Shown one piece after another: positions 18,354 through 26,829 of a DNA stretch of 64,000 bases (positions are counted from its first letter, which is position 1; the number at the start of each line of letters is the position of its first letter). A model generated the notes under the pieces. The model was not told the origin of the DNA. It was given only the letters and a program-made list of their open reading frames with translations, and ran no database searches. Source of the stretch: Rhizobium sp. 32-5/1 (GTDB lineage Bacteria > Pseudomonadota > Alphaproteobacteria > Rhizobiales > Rhizobiaceae); the NCBI RefSeq assembly GCF_029537235.1, contig NZ_CP120638.1, forward strand, positions 2,373,501 through 2,437,500, written 5' to 3'. The position numbers and the translations under genes are program-made.

Positions 18354-19400
18354 ATGGCCTTGATTACGTTGCGGCAATTGCTCGACCATGCCGCCGAGAA
18401 CGACTATGCGCTGCCGGCGTTCAACGTCAACAATCTGGAATATATCCAAGCGGTGATGCGCGCCGCCGATGCCACAGACTCGCCGGTCATTCTCCAGGCC
18501 AGTCGTGGCGCCCGCTCCTATGCCGGCGACGCGTTCCTGCGTCACCTGATCCTCGGCGCTGCGGAAGAATACCCGCATATTCCGATTTGCCTGCATCTTG
18601 ATCATGGCGACCAGCCCTCCACCTGCATCTCGGCGATCACCAATGGCTTCACCTCTGTTATGATGGACGGCTCGCTACAGGCCGACGGCAAAACCATCGC
18701 CAGCTATGAATACAATGTCGCGGTAACGGCAGAGGTCGTGAAGATTGCCCATGCCGCCGGCGTCTCGGTTGAAGGCGAGCTTGGCTGTCTCGGCAATCTG
18801 GAGACCGGTGCCGGCGAAAAGGAAGACGGCCATGGCTTCGAGGGCAAGCTGTCGCGCGAGGAGCTTCTGACCGATCCGGAACAGGCGTTCGATTTCGTCG
18901 AGAAGACCGGCGTCGATGCGCTGGCCGTCGCCATCGGCACCAGCCACGGCGCCTACAAGTTCACCCGTGCCCCTGATGGCGAAATCCTGTCGATCGACAC
19001 GATCGCGAAGATCCACAAGCGCCTGCCGAATACCCACATGGTCATGCACGGCTCGTCTTCGGTGCCGCAGGAGTTGCAGGACCTTTTCACCGCCAATGGC
19101 GGCAAGATGAAGCAGACCTGGGGTGTGCCGGTTTCGGAAATCCAGAAGGCCATTCCGCTTGGTGTGCGCAAGGTCAATATCGACACGGACCTGCGTCTTG
19201 CCTTCACCGGCATGATCCGCAAGCATCATCTGGAAAATCCTGATAATTTCGATCCGCGCAACTATCTGAAGCCGGCAACGGCGCGCATGGTTGAAGTCTG
19301 CAAGGAACGCTTCATCGCCTTCAACACGGCAGGTCAGGCCTCGAAGATCCGCGTCAAGCGCCTGCCGGACATGGCAAAGGGCTACGCCAGCGCAGCCTGA
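18354..19400 (+). CDS. fba: Class II fructose-bisphosphate aldolase (Calvin-cycle subtype)
   Basis: The 348-residue zinc-dependent aldolase cleaves fructose 1,6-bisphosphate to dihydroxyacetone phosphate and glyceraldehyde 3-phosphate in the cytoplasm. Visible marks are [18 protein letters not shown], the metal motif LHLDHGDQ near residue 84, [21 protein letters not shown] with its histidine, [12 protein letters not shown] and [14 protein letters not shown]. Length and motifs fit the CbbA/long class II type used by rhizobia. The ATG at 18354 has AAGGGAGATCTGGA upstream; longer in-frame starts lack a good site. It is a single gene converging on a GlxA regulator. It could also act on sedoheptulose bisphosphate. 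Confidence 0.9.
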   Translation: MALITLRQLLDHAAENDYALPAFNVNNLEYIQAVMRAADATDSPVILQASRGARSYAGDAFLRHLILGAAEEYPHIPICLHLDHGDQPSTCISAITNGFTSVMMDGSLQADGKTIASYEYNVAVTAEVVKIAHAAGVSVEGELGCLGNLETGAGEKEDGHGFEGKLSREELLTDPEQAFDFVEKTGVDALAVAIGTSHGAYKFTRAPDGEILSIDTIAKIHKRLPNTHMVMHGSSSVPQELQDLFTANGGKMKQTWGVPVSEIQKAIPLGVRKVNIDTDLRLAFTGMIRKHHLENPDNFDPRNYLKPATARMVEVCKERFIAFNTAGQASKIRVKRLPDMAKGYASAA

Positions 19401-19416
19401 AGTTCTTTGTTTTCAA

Positions 19417-19460
19417 GCAATTCCGGACGAAAAACTGCTTCACCCTTTTCCAGGATTTGC
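19417..19460. repeat. Rhizobial-type intergenic imperfect palindrome
   Basis: GCAATTCC and GGATTTGC arms (7 of 8 pairing) bound a 44-base element between two convergent genes. It resembles dispersed short palindromes containing AATTCCGGACG that I recall from rhizobial intergenic regions. It may fold in RNA and act at transcript ends. Membership of a repeat family is from memory and needs a genome-wide count. Confidence 0.45.
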
Positions 19461-19461
19461 A

Positions 19462-20487
19462 TTATTTTCCGAGCGACGCCCTGCGCAGACGGTGGGGCGT
19501 CGTTCCGAAATGCCTGTCGAACCGCTGTGACAGGTGCTGGGCGTTGCGAAAGCCGCAGGCGGCCGCAATCTCCGCTATGCTGATGGGCGTATCGATCAAA
19601 AGCGAACGTGCCCGCGCCAGCCGGCGCTTTTCATAGAAGACCGCCGGACTGACCCCGAGGCTCGCCCGAAAGAGCCGCTCCACCTGCCGGCGCGACAGAC
19701 CGACCTTGAATGCGAGCAAGGGAACGTCGATGGTGTTTTCCAGGTTCTGGTCGAGGATCTGGATGATCGAGGCGAGCTTCGGGGCGTCCGGAATGCTGTC
19801 GCCCTCGTCGCGGTAAAAGACCTGGTCCACCGCTTCATTGCGGATCGTGCCGTGGATGCACATATTGGCCGCCGCGCGGGCGAGCGCCTCGCCATGATCG
19901 GCAGCGATCAGTGACAACATCATGTCCATCGATCCGTTGCCGCCACCGCTGGTGACGATGCCGTCGTCGGCCTCGAAGATATGTGTCGTCGGCGAAAGGT
20001 TCGGGAAGTTTTCAAGGAAGCCGGTGCGGTTTTCCCAGTGCACCGTAAAACGGCGGTTCTCGAGCAGTCCGGCTTCCGCCAGCACGAAAGCGCCGGTGCA
20101 GATGCCGCCGACCATGCCGCCGCGCCGGCGGTGCCCCCGGATCCAGGACAGTGCCTGCTTGCTCGCCAGCGATTTCGGCGTGATGCCAGCGCAGACGAGA
20201 AGCAATGCCGTGCGGTCTATCGCCCGCGGGCCGCCAGCCACCACCAGTTCGACGCCGTTGGAGCAGACGGGATTTCTTCCGTCCTGCGACAGAAGATGCC
20301 AGCGATAAAGCATCTGCCCCGTCAGTTGGTTGACGACGCGCAGGGGTTCGATAGCCGAGCTGAAGGCGATCATCGACAGATGCGGCATCAGCAGAAAGAC
20401 AACGTCGCGTGTCTGCTGATTGCGTTCGAGGTTGAACGAGGCTGCGCTTTTCGGAACGAAACGATCAAGATCGGTGTCTGATGTCAT
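19462..20487 (-). CDS. GlxA-family transcriptional regulator (DJ-1/PfpI plus AraC domain)
   Basis: The 341-residue regulator has an N-terminal DJ-1/PfpI-like domain (residues about 28-190), with GGICTGAFVLAEAGLL carrying the nucleophile-elbow cysteine position. The C-terminal AraC DNA-binding domain is from about 240 (LSRRQVERLFRASLGVSPA, then ISIAEIAAACGFRNAQHLSQ). Close relatives control catabolism of quaternary amines or amino acids, but the target here is not evident. The ATG at 20487 is chosen because the next in-frame upstream start lacks a site. It is divergent from the SDR gene. Confidence 0.83.
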   Translation of the reverse strand: MTSDTDLDRFVPKSAASFNLERNQQTRDVVFLLMPHLSMIAFSSAIEPLRVVNQLTGQMLYRWHLLSQDGRNPVCSNGVELVVAGGPRAIDRTALLLVCAGITPKSLASKQALSWIRGHRRRGGMVGGICTGAFVLAEAGLLENRRFTVHWENRTGFLENFPNLSPTTHIFEADDGIVTSGGGNGSMDMMLSLIAADHGEALARAAANMCIHGTIRNEAVDQVFYRDEGDSIPDAPKLASIIQILDQNLENTIDVPLLAFKVGLSRRQVERLFRASLGVSPAVFYEKRRLARARSLLIDTPISIAEIAAACGFRNAQHLSQRFDRHFGTTPHRLRRASLGK

Positions 20488-20588
20488 GGGGCATGCGTGT
20501 CCTGAATGCTGCGCCTGAGCGTAGCGGATCAGGGCAGTGACAGGAAGTGGTCGCAAATCAACCTTGGATCAGTCTCCGCATATTGAAC

Positions 20589-20604
20589 ATGTTATCGATA
20601 ACAT
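20589..20604. promoter_or_regulatory. Perfect LacI-family operator palindrome (site B)
   Basis: ATGTTATCGATAACAT is a perfect 16-base palindrome with central CG, located 51 bases upstream of the SDR start. An identical 16-mer occurs at 38131-38146, and close variants are at 11100 and 39186. This repeated use in front of sugar-acid genes supports binding by one LacI-family repressor. Confidence 0.75.
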
Positions 20605-20654
20605 ATATAGGCCGGATCATAATTTTTGTGAAACAATGCGGATGGCAGGAGAGA

Positions 20655-21428
20655 ATGAATATGGGTTTTCCATTGTTTGACCTGAGTGGCCGGCGGGCGC
20701 TCATCACGGGATCGAGCCAGGGCATCGGTTATGCGCTGGCTGAAGGCCTGGCAGCGCATGGCGCGTCCGTGGTTCTGAACGGCCGCGCGGCGGACAAGGT
20801 CGAGGCTGCGGTTGGGGCGCTGCGGGAAAAAGGCGTGGCCGTCGAAGGTTCTGTCTTCGATGTTACCAACCGCGATTCGGTTGCAGCAGGTGTTGCCCGC
20901 ATCGAAGTGTCGCTCGGACCAATCGACATTCTGATCAACAATGCGGGCATGCAGTTTCGCGCGCCGCTCGAGGATTTCCCTGTCGACAAATGGGAGTTGC
21001 TGTTGGCCACCAACATTTCCAGCGTCTTTTATGTGGGACAGGCTGTGGCGAAACACATGATCGCCCGTGGTCGCGGCAAGATCATCAATATCGCTTCGGT
21101 GCAGAGCGAACTGGCGCGACCGGGCATTGCGCCCTACACGGCGACCAAGGGTGCAGTCAAAAACCTGACGCGCGGCATGTGTGCAGACTGGGCAAAATAC
21201 GGCCTGCAGGTCAACGCCATCGCGCCCGGCTATTTCAAGACGCCCCTCAACCAGGCGCTGGTCGACAATCCCGAATTCTCCGCCTGGCTGGAAAAACGCA
21301 CACCCGCCGCCCGCTGGGGCAATGTCGACGAACTTGTCGGCTCTGCCGTCTTCCTTGCGGGTAACGCATCCTCTTTCGTGAATGGACACACGCTTTATGT
21401 CGATGGTGGCATCACAACATCCCTCTGA
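20655..21428 (+). CDS. idnO: SDR oxidoreductase, gluconate 5-dehydrogenase-like
   Basis: The 257-residue short-chain dehydrogenase has a Rossmann glycine motif TGSSQGIG near residue 20, NNAGMQ, the catalytic serine in NIASVQSE, and YTATKGAVKN (Tyr-x3-Lys). The C-terminus VDGGITTSL is usual for gluconate 5-dehydrogenases, which interconvert 5-ketogluconate and gluconate with NAD(P)H. Two starts are possible: ATG 20655 (given), or ATG 20661, which is better spaced from AGGAG at 20647-20651. It overlaps the gluconokinase gene and lies just after perfect operator B, supporting a role in idonate/gluconate use. Other SDR substrates cannot be excluded. Confidence 0.82.
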   Translation: MNMGFPLFDLSGRRALITGSSQGIGYALAEGLAAHGASVVLNGRAADKVEAAVGALREKGVAVEGSVFDVTNRDSVAAGVARIEVSLGPIDILINNAGMQFRAPLEDFPVDKWELLLATNISSVFYVGQAVAKHMIARGRGKIINIASVQSELARPGIAPYTATKGAVKNLTRGMCADWAKYGLQVNAIAPGYFKTPLNQALVDNPEFSAWLEKRTPAARWGNVDELVGSAVFLAGNASSFVNGHTLYVDGGITTSL

Positions 21429-21951
21429 ACCCGAAACCCTGGCGGTAATCGTCATGGGTGTCAGCGGTTGCGGCAAGACGTCGGTCGGCGAAAAGCTGGC
21501 TGAGGCGTTGCATTGTCGCTTCATTGAGGGCGACAGCCTGCATCCGGCAGCCAATATCGAGAAAATGTCGGCCGGCATCCCGCTAGATGATGGTGACCGC
21601 TGGCCCTGGCTTGACGTCATCGGCGCACAGCTCGCCCAAAGCCGGACCCGCGGCGAAACCATCGTGATTTCCTGCTCCGCCTTGAAAAAGGTCTACCGGG
21701 ACCGTTTGAGACAGGCCGCCGGCGGACATCTTGCCTTCGTCTTCCTCGAAGGGTCGCGCGCCGTATTTGAAGCACGGATGAAAAACCGTCCGGGACATTT
21801 CATGCCCGCCTCGTTGATCGACAGCCAGTTTGCTGCGCTGGAACCGCCGAATGCCGAGTCGGGCGTGGTCACGGTGGATGTCACCCTATCCATAGACGCA
21901 ATCGCGCTCCAGGCGCTGGATGGCTTGCGGAAGCTTGCAGCCGGCGCATGA
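21397..21951 (+). CDS. gntK: Gluconokinase
   Basis: The 184-residue kinase phosphorylates D-gluconate to 6-phosphogluconate, feeding the Entner-Doudoroff or pentose phosphate route. It has the P-loop MGVSGCGKTSVGE, GDSLHPAANIEKMSAGIPL, the block DDGDRWPWLD and CSALKKVYRDRLR, all typical of GntK. The start is uncertain: ATG at 21382, 21397 or 21403 are in frame, and all overlap the 3' end of the SDR gene by 26-47 bases. The 21403 start would give the family's usual short lead. The overlap indicates translational coupling with the SDR. Confidence 0.87.
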   Translation: MSMVASQHPSEPETLAVIVMGVSGCGKTSVGEKLAEALHCRFIEGDSLHPAANIEKMSAGIPLDDGDRWPWLDVIGAQLAQSRTRGETIVISCSALKKVYRDRLRQAAGGHLAFVFLEGSRAVFEARMKNRPGHFMPASLIDSQFAALEPPNAESGVVTVDVTLSIDAIALQALDGLRKLAAGA

Positions 21952-21957
21952 CGTGTC

Positions 21958-21971
21958 TTTTATCGATAAAA
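21958..21971. promoter_or_regulatory. Operator-like palindrome with TTATCGATAA core (site C)
   Basis: TTTTATCGATAAAA is a perfect 14-base palindrome sharing the ten-base core of operator sites B and D but differing outside it. It lies between gntK and the FAH gene, 72 bases before the latter. It may be a weak or different operator. Confidence 0.45.
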
Positions 21972-22043
21972 ATGGCTTTACAAGACGGTTGCGCTTTGGT
22001 TTGTCAGGCAGCGCAAGATAAACGACGCTAGGGAAGAACGACC

Positions 22044-22883
22044 ATGAAACTTTTGCGATACGGCCCTGCGGGCAGCGAGAAGCCCGGCATTCTGGATGAT
22101 GCGGGACGGATCCGCGACCTGAGCGGCGTGATTGCCGATGTCGGCGGCGATGCCATTGCCGATATGGGCTGGGCGAGCGGTCTCGACATCGCCGCCTTGC
22201 CTGTCGTCGACGGCAGCCCACGTCTTGGAGCCTGCGTTGCCGGTACTGGAAAATTCATCTGCATCGGCCTCAACTATGCAGACCATGCCGCTGAAACCGG
22301 TGCCACGGTTCCGCCGGAGCCGGTGATCTTCATGAAGGCGACGTCGGCCATTGTCGGCCCGAATGACGATGTCGTCATTCCGCGCGGCTCGGAAGCGACC
22401 GATTGGGAGGTCGAACTCGGCGTCGTCATCGGCAAAAAGGCCAAATATGTGACCGAAGCCGATGCGCTGGATCACGTTGCCGGCTATTGCGTCATCAACG
22501 ACGTCTCCGAGCGCGACTTCCAGACCAAACGTTCCGGACAATGGACCAAGGGCAAGTCCTGCGACACGTTCGGTCCGACCGGTCCCTGGCTGGTGACGAA
22601 GGATGAGGTTGTCAATCCGCAGGCTCTCAAAATGTGGCTCACGGTCAACGGCGTCTCCAAGCAGGACGGCTCGTCGAAGACCATGGTCTATGGCGTCGCC
22701 CATGTGGTGAGCTATCTCAGCCAGTTCATGACGCTGCATCCGGGGGATATCATCTCGACCGGCACGCCACCCGGCGTCGGCATGGGCTTCAAGCCGCCGC
22801 AGTACCTCAAGGCCGGCGACGTGATCGAACTGGGGATCGAAGGCCTCGGCACGCAGAAGCAGACGGTCGTCGCCGACGTTTGA
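22044..22883 (+). CDS. Fumarylacetoacetate hydrolase family protein
   Basis: The 279-residue FAH-fold enzyme has an N-terminal short domain beginning MKLLRYGPAGSEKPGILDD and the catalytic domain from about residue 70 (FICIGLNYADHAAETG). Metal ligands are expected in TDWEVELGVVIG and nearby acids. ISTGTPPGVGMGFKPP near residue 236 is diagnostic. Relatives act as acylpyruvate or 2,4-diketo-3-deoxy-sugar-acid hydrolases, or as ureidoglycolate lyase-like proteins. With gluconokinase and an SDR just upstream, a diketo sugar-acid substrate is plausible but unproven. It is followed by a strong terminator. Confidence 0.82.
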   Translation: MKLLRYGPAGSEKPGILDDAGRIRDLSGVIADVGGDAIADMGWASGLDIAALPVVDGSPRLGACVAGTGKFICIGLNYADHAAETGATVPPEPVIFMKATSAIVGPNDDVVIPRGSEATDWEVELGVVIGKKAKYVTEADALDHVAGYCVINDVSERDFQTKRSGQWTKGKSCDTFGPTGPWLVTKDEVVNPQALKMWLTVNGVSKQDGSSKTMVYGVAHVVSYLSQFMTLHPGDIISTGTPPGVGMGFKPPQYLKAGDVIELGIEGLGTQKQTVVADV

Positions 22884-22903
22884 TTGGATCAGGCCAAATG
22901 AGA

Positions 22904-22936
22904 GGGCGCGGATGCTGCGGCATCTGCGCCCTTTTT
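22904..22936 (+). terminator. Intrinsic terminator after the FAH gene
   Basis: The stem GGGCGCGGATGC pairs with GCATCTGCGCCC (one G-T pair) around a TGCG loop and is followed by TTTTT. It ends the plus-strand unit that includes SDR, gntK and FAH, at the junction with the convergent phnF gene. Confidence 0.8.
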
Positions 22937-23658
22937 CATGTCTCGATCGTCAGCTTGACGCGGTCTGCGGCAAAGCGGGTTCGGGAGTATTGCACTGGTC
23001 GCCCCTGTGGATCGGCGTTGATCGCCTGCGCTTCGATGACGATGGCGCCCGGTGACAGTTTCAGCAAGGCCAGTTCGTTAGCATCGGCATGGCGGGCGAC
23101 GATATCGGTCGAGGCACGGACATAATCATCCAGCCCGCTTGCGGCGAAGGAACGGGTGATCGAGCCGAGCCTTGCAAAATGCTCGGCCATCTTCGGAAAG
23201 CGCTCGGCCGAAAAGAAGCTGGTCGAGCAGGACACGCCGCGCCCATCGGCGCTGCTTAAGAGATCAAGCCGGATACACGCATCCCCCGGCGAAAGCTTGA
23301 GGGCATCGGCAACCTCGCGGGTGGCCGGCACCTGCTCATGATCGAGCAGTCGCGCTTGCAGATCACGGGCCTGTCCGCTCAGCCCTTGCGAAAACCGGGT
23401 TCTCTTGGAAATCGGGAAGCTCAGCCGCTCCTTTCGGACAATCATCGTGCCGCGGCCCTGAAAAGCATTGACCAAACCTTCGTCTGCCAGAGAAGCCAGA
23501 GCGCTGCGTACCGTATGTCGGTTGACGCCAAATTCTGCAGCCAGCGCAGTCTCCGGCGGGACCATGCCGGTTTCATCATAGGCGCCATTGCTGATCGATA
23601 GCCGGATTCGGTCGGCGATCTGCCGCCACAGGGCCACGCCGATTTGCCGTTCGACCAT
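22936..23658 (-). CDS. phnF: PhnF, GntR/HutC-family phosphonate regulator
   Basis: The 240-residue repressor has a GntR winged helix (MVPPETALAAEFGVNRHTVR through GRGTMIV, residues about 35-80) and a UTRA effector domain to the end. It is divergent from phnG, as phnF usually is in C-P lyase loci, and likely represses the phn genes. ATG 23658 is chosen for the AGAGG upstream; alternatives at 23676 (ATG), 23679 (GTG) and 23694 (TTG) would add up to 12 residues. A candidate binding repeat lies at 23722-23739. Confidence 0.85.
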   Translation of the reverse strand: MVERQIGVALWRQIADRIRLSISNGAYDETGMVPPETALAAEFGVNRHTVRSALASLADEGLVNAFQGRGTMIVRKERLSFPISKRTRFSQGLSGQARDLQARLLDHEQVPATREVADALKLSPGDACIRLDLLSSADGRGVSCSTSFFSAERFPKMAEHFARLGSITRSFAASGLDDYVRASTDIVARHADANELALLKLSPGAIVIEAQAINADPQGRPVQYSRTRFAADRVKLTIET

Positions 23659-23669
23659 TTTCTGCCTCT

Positions 23670-23687
23670 GCGTCATCACTCTGTCAC
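23670..23687 (+). promoter_or_regulatory. Candidate Pho box upstream of phnG
   Basis: GCGTCATCACTCTGTCAC aligns with the PhoB consensus of two CTGTCAY halves spaced by 11 bases; the second half is perfect and the first matches 5 of 7. It lies 68-85 bases before the phnG start and just upstream of phnF. Phosphate-starvation control of phn genes is established in related bacteria. Confidence 0.5.
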
Positions 23688-23721
23688 GTTTCAATTCTAG
23701 AAAAAGATCAAGATGTATGGT

Positions 23722-23739
23722 TGTCTAGATTAATAGACA
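23722..23739. promoter_or_regulatory. Inverted repeat before phnG, candidate PhnF operator
   Basis: TGTCTA-N6-TAGACA is a perfect six-base dyad sitting 15 bases upstream of the phnG start, between phnF and phnG. GntR/HutC regulators bind such short spaced palindromes. Binding by PhnF is inference from position. Confidence 0.55.
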
Positions 23740-23754
23740 TTTCGGAAGAAGGCA

Positions 23755-24230
23755 ATGGACGGGATCAAACAAAACCAGAGCGATCTGAGCAAGCAGGAAC
23801 GCCGCCGCTGCATACGGCTTCTCGCGCAGGCAACGGTCGAGGAAATGCGCGAGGCCTTGCAGGCCGTCTTGCCAGCCCCTGACGTCTTTGCCGTTCGCGG
23901 TCCCGAAACCGGTCTCGTCATGGTCCGCGGACGCATCGGCGGCGGCGGTGATCCCTTCAATCTGGGCGAAGCGACCGTGACTCGCGCGACGGTTCGGCTT
24001 GGCACCGGCGAGATCGGCCATGGGCAGATGCTCGGGACCGACAGGAAAAAGCGCGGCTTGCCGCGGTTTTCGATGCGCTGTGGCAGATGCCGGACAAACG
24101 AGAATTGGTCGAGGCGCTGACACGGACCGTCGGCGCCCGCATCGAGGCGCAGGACAGGCTCGAAGCCGAGCAGACAGCGGCGACACGCGTCGACTTCTTC
24201 ACCATGGTCCGGGAGAAAACTGATGGCTGA
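23755..24230 (+). CDS. phnG: PhnG, C-P lyase core subunit, frameshifted at 24046-24050
   Basis: PhnG is part of the PhnGHIJ core complex that builds and cleaves ribose-triphosphate phosphonates. The joined protein is about 158 residues, the family length. The first frame covers QERRRCIRLLAQATVEEMRE and RGPETGLVMVRGRIGGGGDP and goes off after GTDRKK. The other frame resumes LAAVFDALWQMPDKRELVEA and ends in REKTDG. One more A in the run of five at 24046-24050 restores the frame. The ATG at 23755 follows GGAAGAAGG. It overlaps phnH by eight bases. Confidence 0.83.
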
Positions 24231-24840
24231 AACCAACGAGGTCCATCTTGCCTATGCCGGGGCTTTCGACGATCCCGTGTTCCAGTCCCAATCCGTGTTT
24301 CGCGCACTGATGGACGGCATGGCCCGCCCGGGCACGATCGTTTCAATCGACACGGCCGCCGTCCCGCCGGGACCAATGGGTCGGAGTTCTGGCGCCATTG
24401 CCCTGACGCTGTGCGACAATGATACGCCGGTCTGGCTGACGCAGGCACTGGCACAATCGCCCGTTCGCACCTGGCTGGCCTTCCACACCGGCGCACCGGT
24501 GACAGTCGTGAAGCCTGAAGCGCGGTTTGCCTTCGTCGAAGCCGGGGCGTTGGTTCCGGGCTTCAACCAGTTTGCCTTGGGCACGCAGGAATATCCCGAT
24601 CGTTCGACCACCATCATCATCGAGATCGCTGCTCTTTCGGGCGGTATCGAGATGATCGCATCCGGGCCGGGCATCAAGGATGAGACGGTGATCGCGCCGC
24701 TCGGTCTGCCCGACATTTTCCTGACGCTGTGGAATGAAAACCGGGCCGTGTTCCCGCGTGGCGTCGACCTTGTGCTGGTCGCCGGCGGTGCAGCCCTTTG
24801 CCTGCCACGCACTGTCAAACTTCGCCGCAGGGAGGGCTGA
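24223..24840 (+). CDS. phnH: PhnH, C-P lyase core subunit
   Basis: The intact 205-residue subunit of the cytoplasmic C-P lyase core has the conserved opening FDDPVFQSQSVFRALMDGMA followed by RPGTI, and the C-terminal blocks SGPGIKDE and FPRGVDLVLVAGG. PhnH is needed with PhnG, PhnI and PhnL to attach the phosphonate to ribose. It starts inside phnG (eight-base overlap) and ends four bases before phnI, so it is part of one coupled operon. Confidence 0.92.
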   Translation: MAETNEVHLAYAGAFDDPVFQSQSVFRALMDGMARPGTIVSIDTAAVPPGPMGRSSGAIALTLCDNDTPVWLTQALAQSPVRTWLAFHTGAPVTVVKPEARFAFVEAGALVPGFNQFALGTQEYPDRSTTIIIEIAALSGGIEMIASGPGIKDETVIAPLGLPDIFLTLWNENRAVFPRGVDLVLVAGGAALCLPRTVKLRRREG

Positions 24841-24844
24841 AGCC

Positions 24845-25956
24845 ATGTATGTTGCTGTCAAGGGAGGCGAGGCCGCCATCGCCAATGCCCATCGGTTGTT
24901 AGCCGATCGCCGGAGGGGCGACCGGTCGCTGCCGGCCATCTCGATCGAGCAGATCGTTGCCCAGCTTGGTCTTGCTGTCGATCGCGTCATGGCGGAGGCT
25001 TCGCTGCATGACCGTTCGCTTGCCGCCCTTGCCGTGCGCCAGGCGCGCGGCGACATGATCGAGGCGATCTTCATCCTGCGCGCCTACCGCACGACGCTGC
25101 CGCGCTTCGGCTATTCGCAGCCGGTCGATACGGCGGACATGAAGATCGAGCGCCGCGTTTCGGCGACCTACAAGGATCTGCCCGGTGGACAGTTGCTGGG
25201 ACCGACCTTCGACTACACGCACCGCCTGCTCGACCCGTCCCTGCTGGAAGATGGCCCTGTTGCCGAGCCGGAGCAGAAGGATGCGGGGGATGCAGTGACC
25301 ATGCGGGTCTCGGAAATTCTGGCCGGCGAAGGGTTGATCGAGCCCGACGGCATGCTGCCGGAAGACCATATGCCCGGCGATATCACCCGCGAACCGCTGG
25401 AGTTTCCGCTCAACCGTGACCTGCGCCTGCAGGCGCTTGCCCGCGGCGACGAAGGGTTTTGCTGGCGCTCGCCTATTCGACTCAGCGCGGCTATGCCCGC
25501 ACCCATCCCTTTGCCGGCGAAATCCGCATCGGCGAGGTCGAAGTCGAGATGGATATTCCCGAACTGGGCTTCGCCGTTTCGCTTGGGCGCATCCGGGTCA
25601 CCGAATGCCAGATGGTCAACCAGTTCAGTGGCTCGGCCAAGCAGCCGCCCCAGTTCACCCGCGGCTATGGCCTCGTCTTCGGCCAGAGCGAGCGCAAGGC
25701 CATGGCAATGGCGTTGGTCGACCGGGCGCTGCGGGCGCAGGAATTCGGCGAGGATATCGTTGCGCCGGCGCAGGACGAGGAATTCGTCATATCCCATTCC
25801 GACAATGTCCAGGCAACCGGCTTCGTCGAACACCTGAAGCTGCCGCATTATGTGGATTTCCAGGCCGAACTCGATCTCGTGCGCCGGATGCGTAGGGAGC
25901 ATGAGGCGTCGAAATCCCAACCTCCCAAGCCTGATATCAAGGAGGCTGCCGAATGA
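24845..25956 (+). CDS. phnI: PhnI, C-P lyase core subunit (nucleosidase), frameshifted at 25457-25460
   Basis: PhnI displaces the base of ATP or GTP to start the phosphonate ribosylation step. The joined length is about 370 residues, normal for the family. It starts MYVAVKGGEAAIANAHRLL. The first frame is good to ALARGDEGF. The second resumes LLALAYSTQRGYARTHPFAG and ends KPDIKEAAE. Adding a T to the run of four at 25457-25460 joins them exactly. The stop overlaps the phnJ start (ATGA). Confidence 0.85.
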
Positions 25957-26829
25957 GCGACCTTGCCACCTATAATTTTGCCTATCTCGATGAACAGACC
26001 AAGCGGATGATCCGGCGGGCGATCCTTAAAGCGATCGCCATTCCCGGCTATCAGGTGCCTTTCGCCTCCCGCGAGATGCCCATGCCCTACGGCTGGGGAA
26101 CCGGCGGTGTGCAGGTGACGGCAGCGATCCTCGGACCGGATGACGTGCTGAAAGTCATCGACCAGGGCGCCGACGACACCACCAATGCGGTCTCGATTCT
26201 GCGCCTTCTTCCAGAAGGTCGCCAATGTCGCGGTGACCACGAAGACGAAAGAGGCGACGATCATCCAGACGCGCCATCGAATCCCCGAGGAAAAGCTGAC
26301 CGCCGGCCAGACGCTGGTCTACCAGGTTCCGATCCCGGAGCCCTTGCGCTTTCTCGAGCCACGCGAGACCGAGACCCGCAAGATGCACGCGCTGGAGGAA
26401 TACGGCCTCATGCACGTCAAGCTTTACGAGGACATCGCCCGCAACGGGCATATCGCCACCACCTATGCCTATCCGGTGAAGGTCGAGGGTCGTTACGTCA
26501 TGGACCCTTCGCCGACACCGAAATTCGACAATCCGAAAATGCACATGTCGGATGCCCTGCAACTCTTCGGTGCCGGACGCGAAAAACGCATCTATGCGGT
26601 GCCGCCGCATACGGAGGTGGTCAGCCTGGATTTCGAGGATCACCCCTTCGAGATCCAGCATTTCGACAAGCCCTGCGCGCTCTGCGGCGCGGAACAGGTC
26701 TATCTCGATGAGGTGATTCTGGATGACAAGGGCGGGCGGATGTTCGTCTGCTCCGATACGGACCATTGCGAGGACCGCCGGGCGCATGGCCATGCCGGAC
26801 ATCTCCTGGCGCAGGAGGCTGCAGAATGA
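25953..26829 (+). CDS. phnJ: PhnJ, radical SAM C-P lyase, frameshifted near 26200
   Basis: PhnJ breaks the carbon-phosphorus bond by radical SAM chemistry. The joined protein is about 291 residues. The N-terminus (NFAYLDEQTKRMIRRAILKA, PYGWGTGGVQVTA, GADDTTNAVSI) and C-terminus are strongly conserved. The C-terminal block carries the iron-sulphur and catalytic cysteines with the PhnJ spacing C-x2-C-x21-C-x5-C (CALCG to CSDTDHC). Here the shift is a one-base gain: dropping T at about 26200 gives SIRAFFQKVANVAV. It is the only insertion among the frameshifts in this window. The stop overlaps phnK. Confidence 0.87.
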
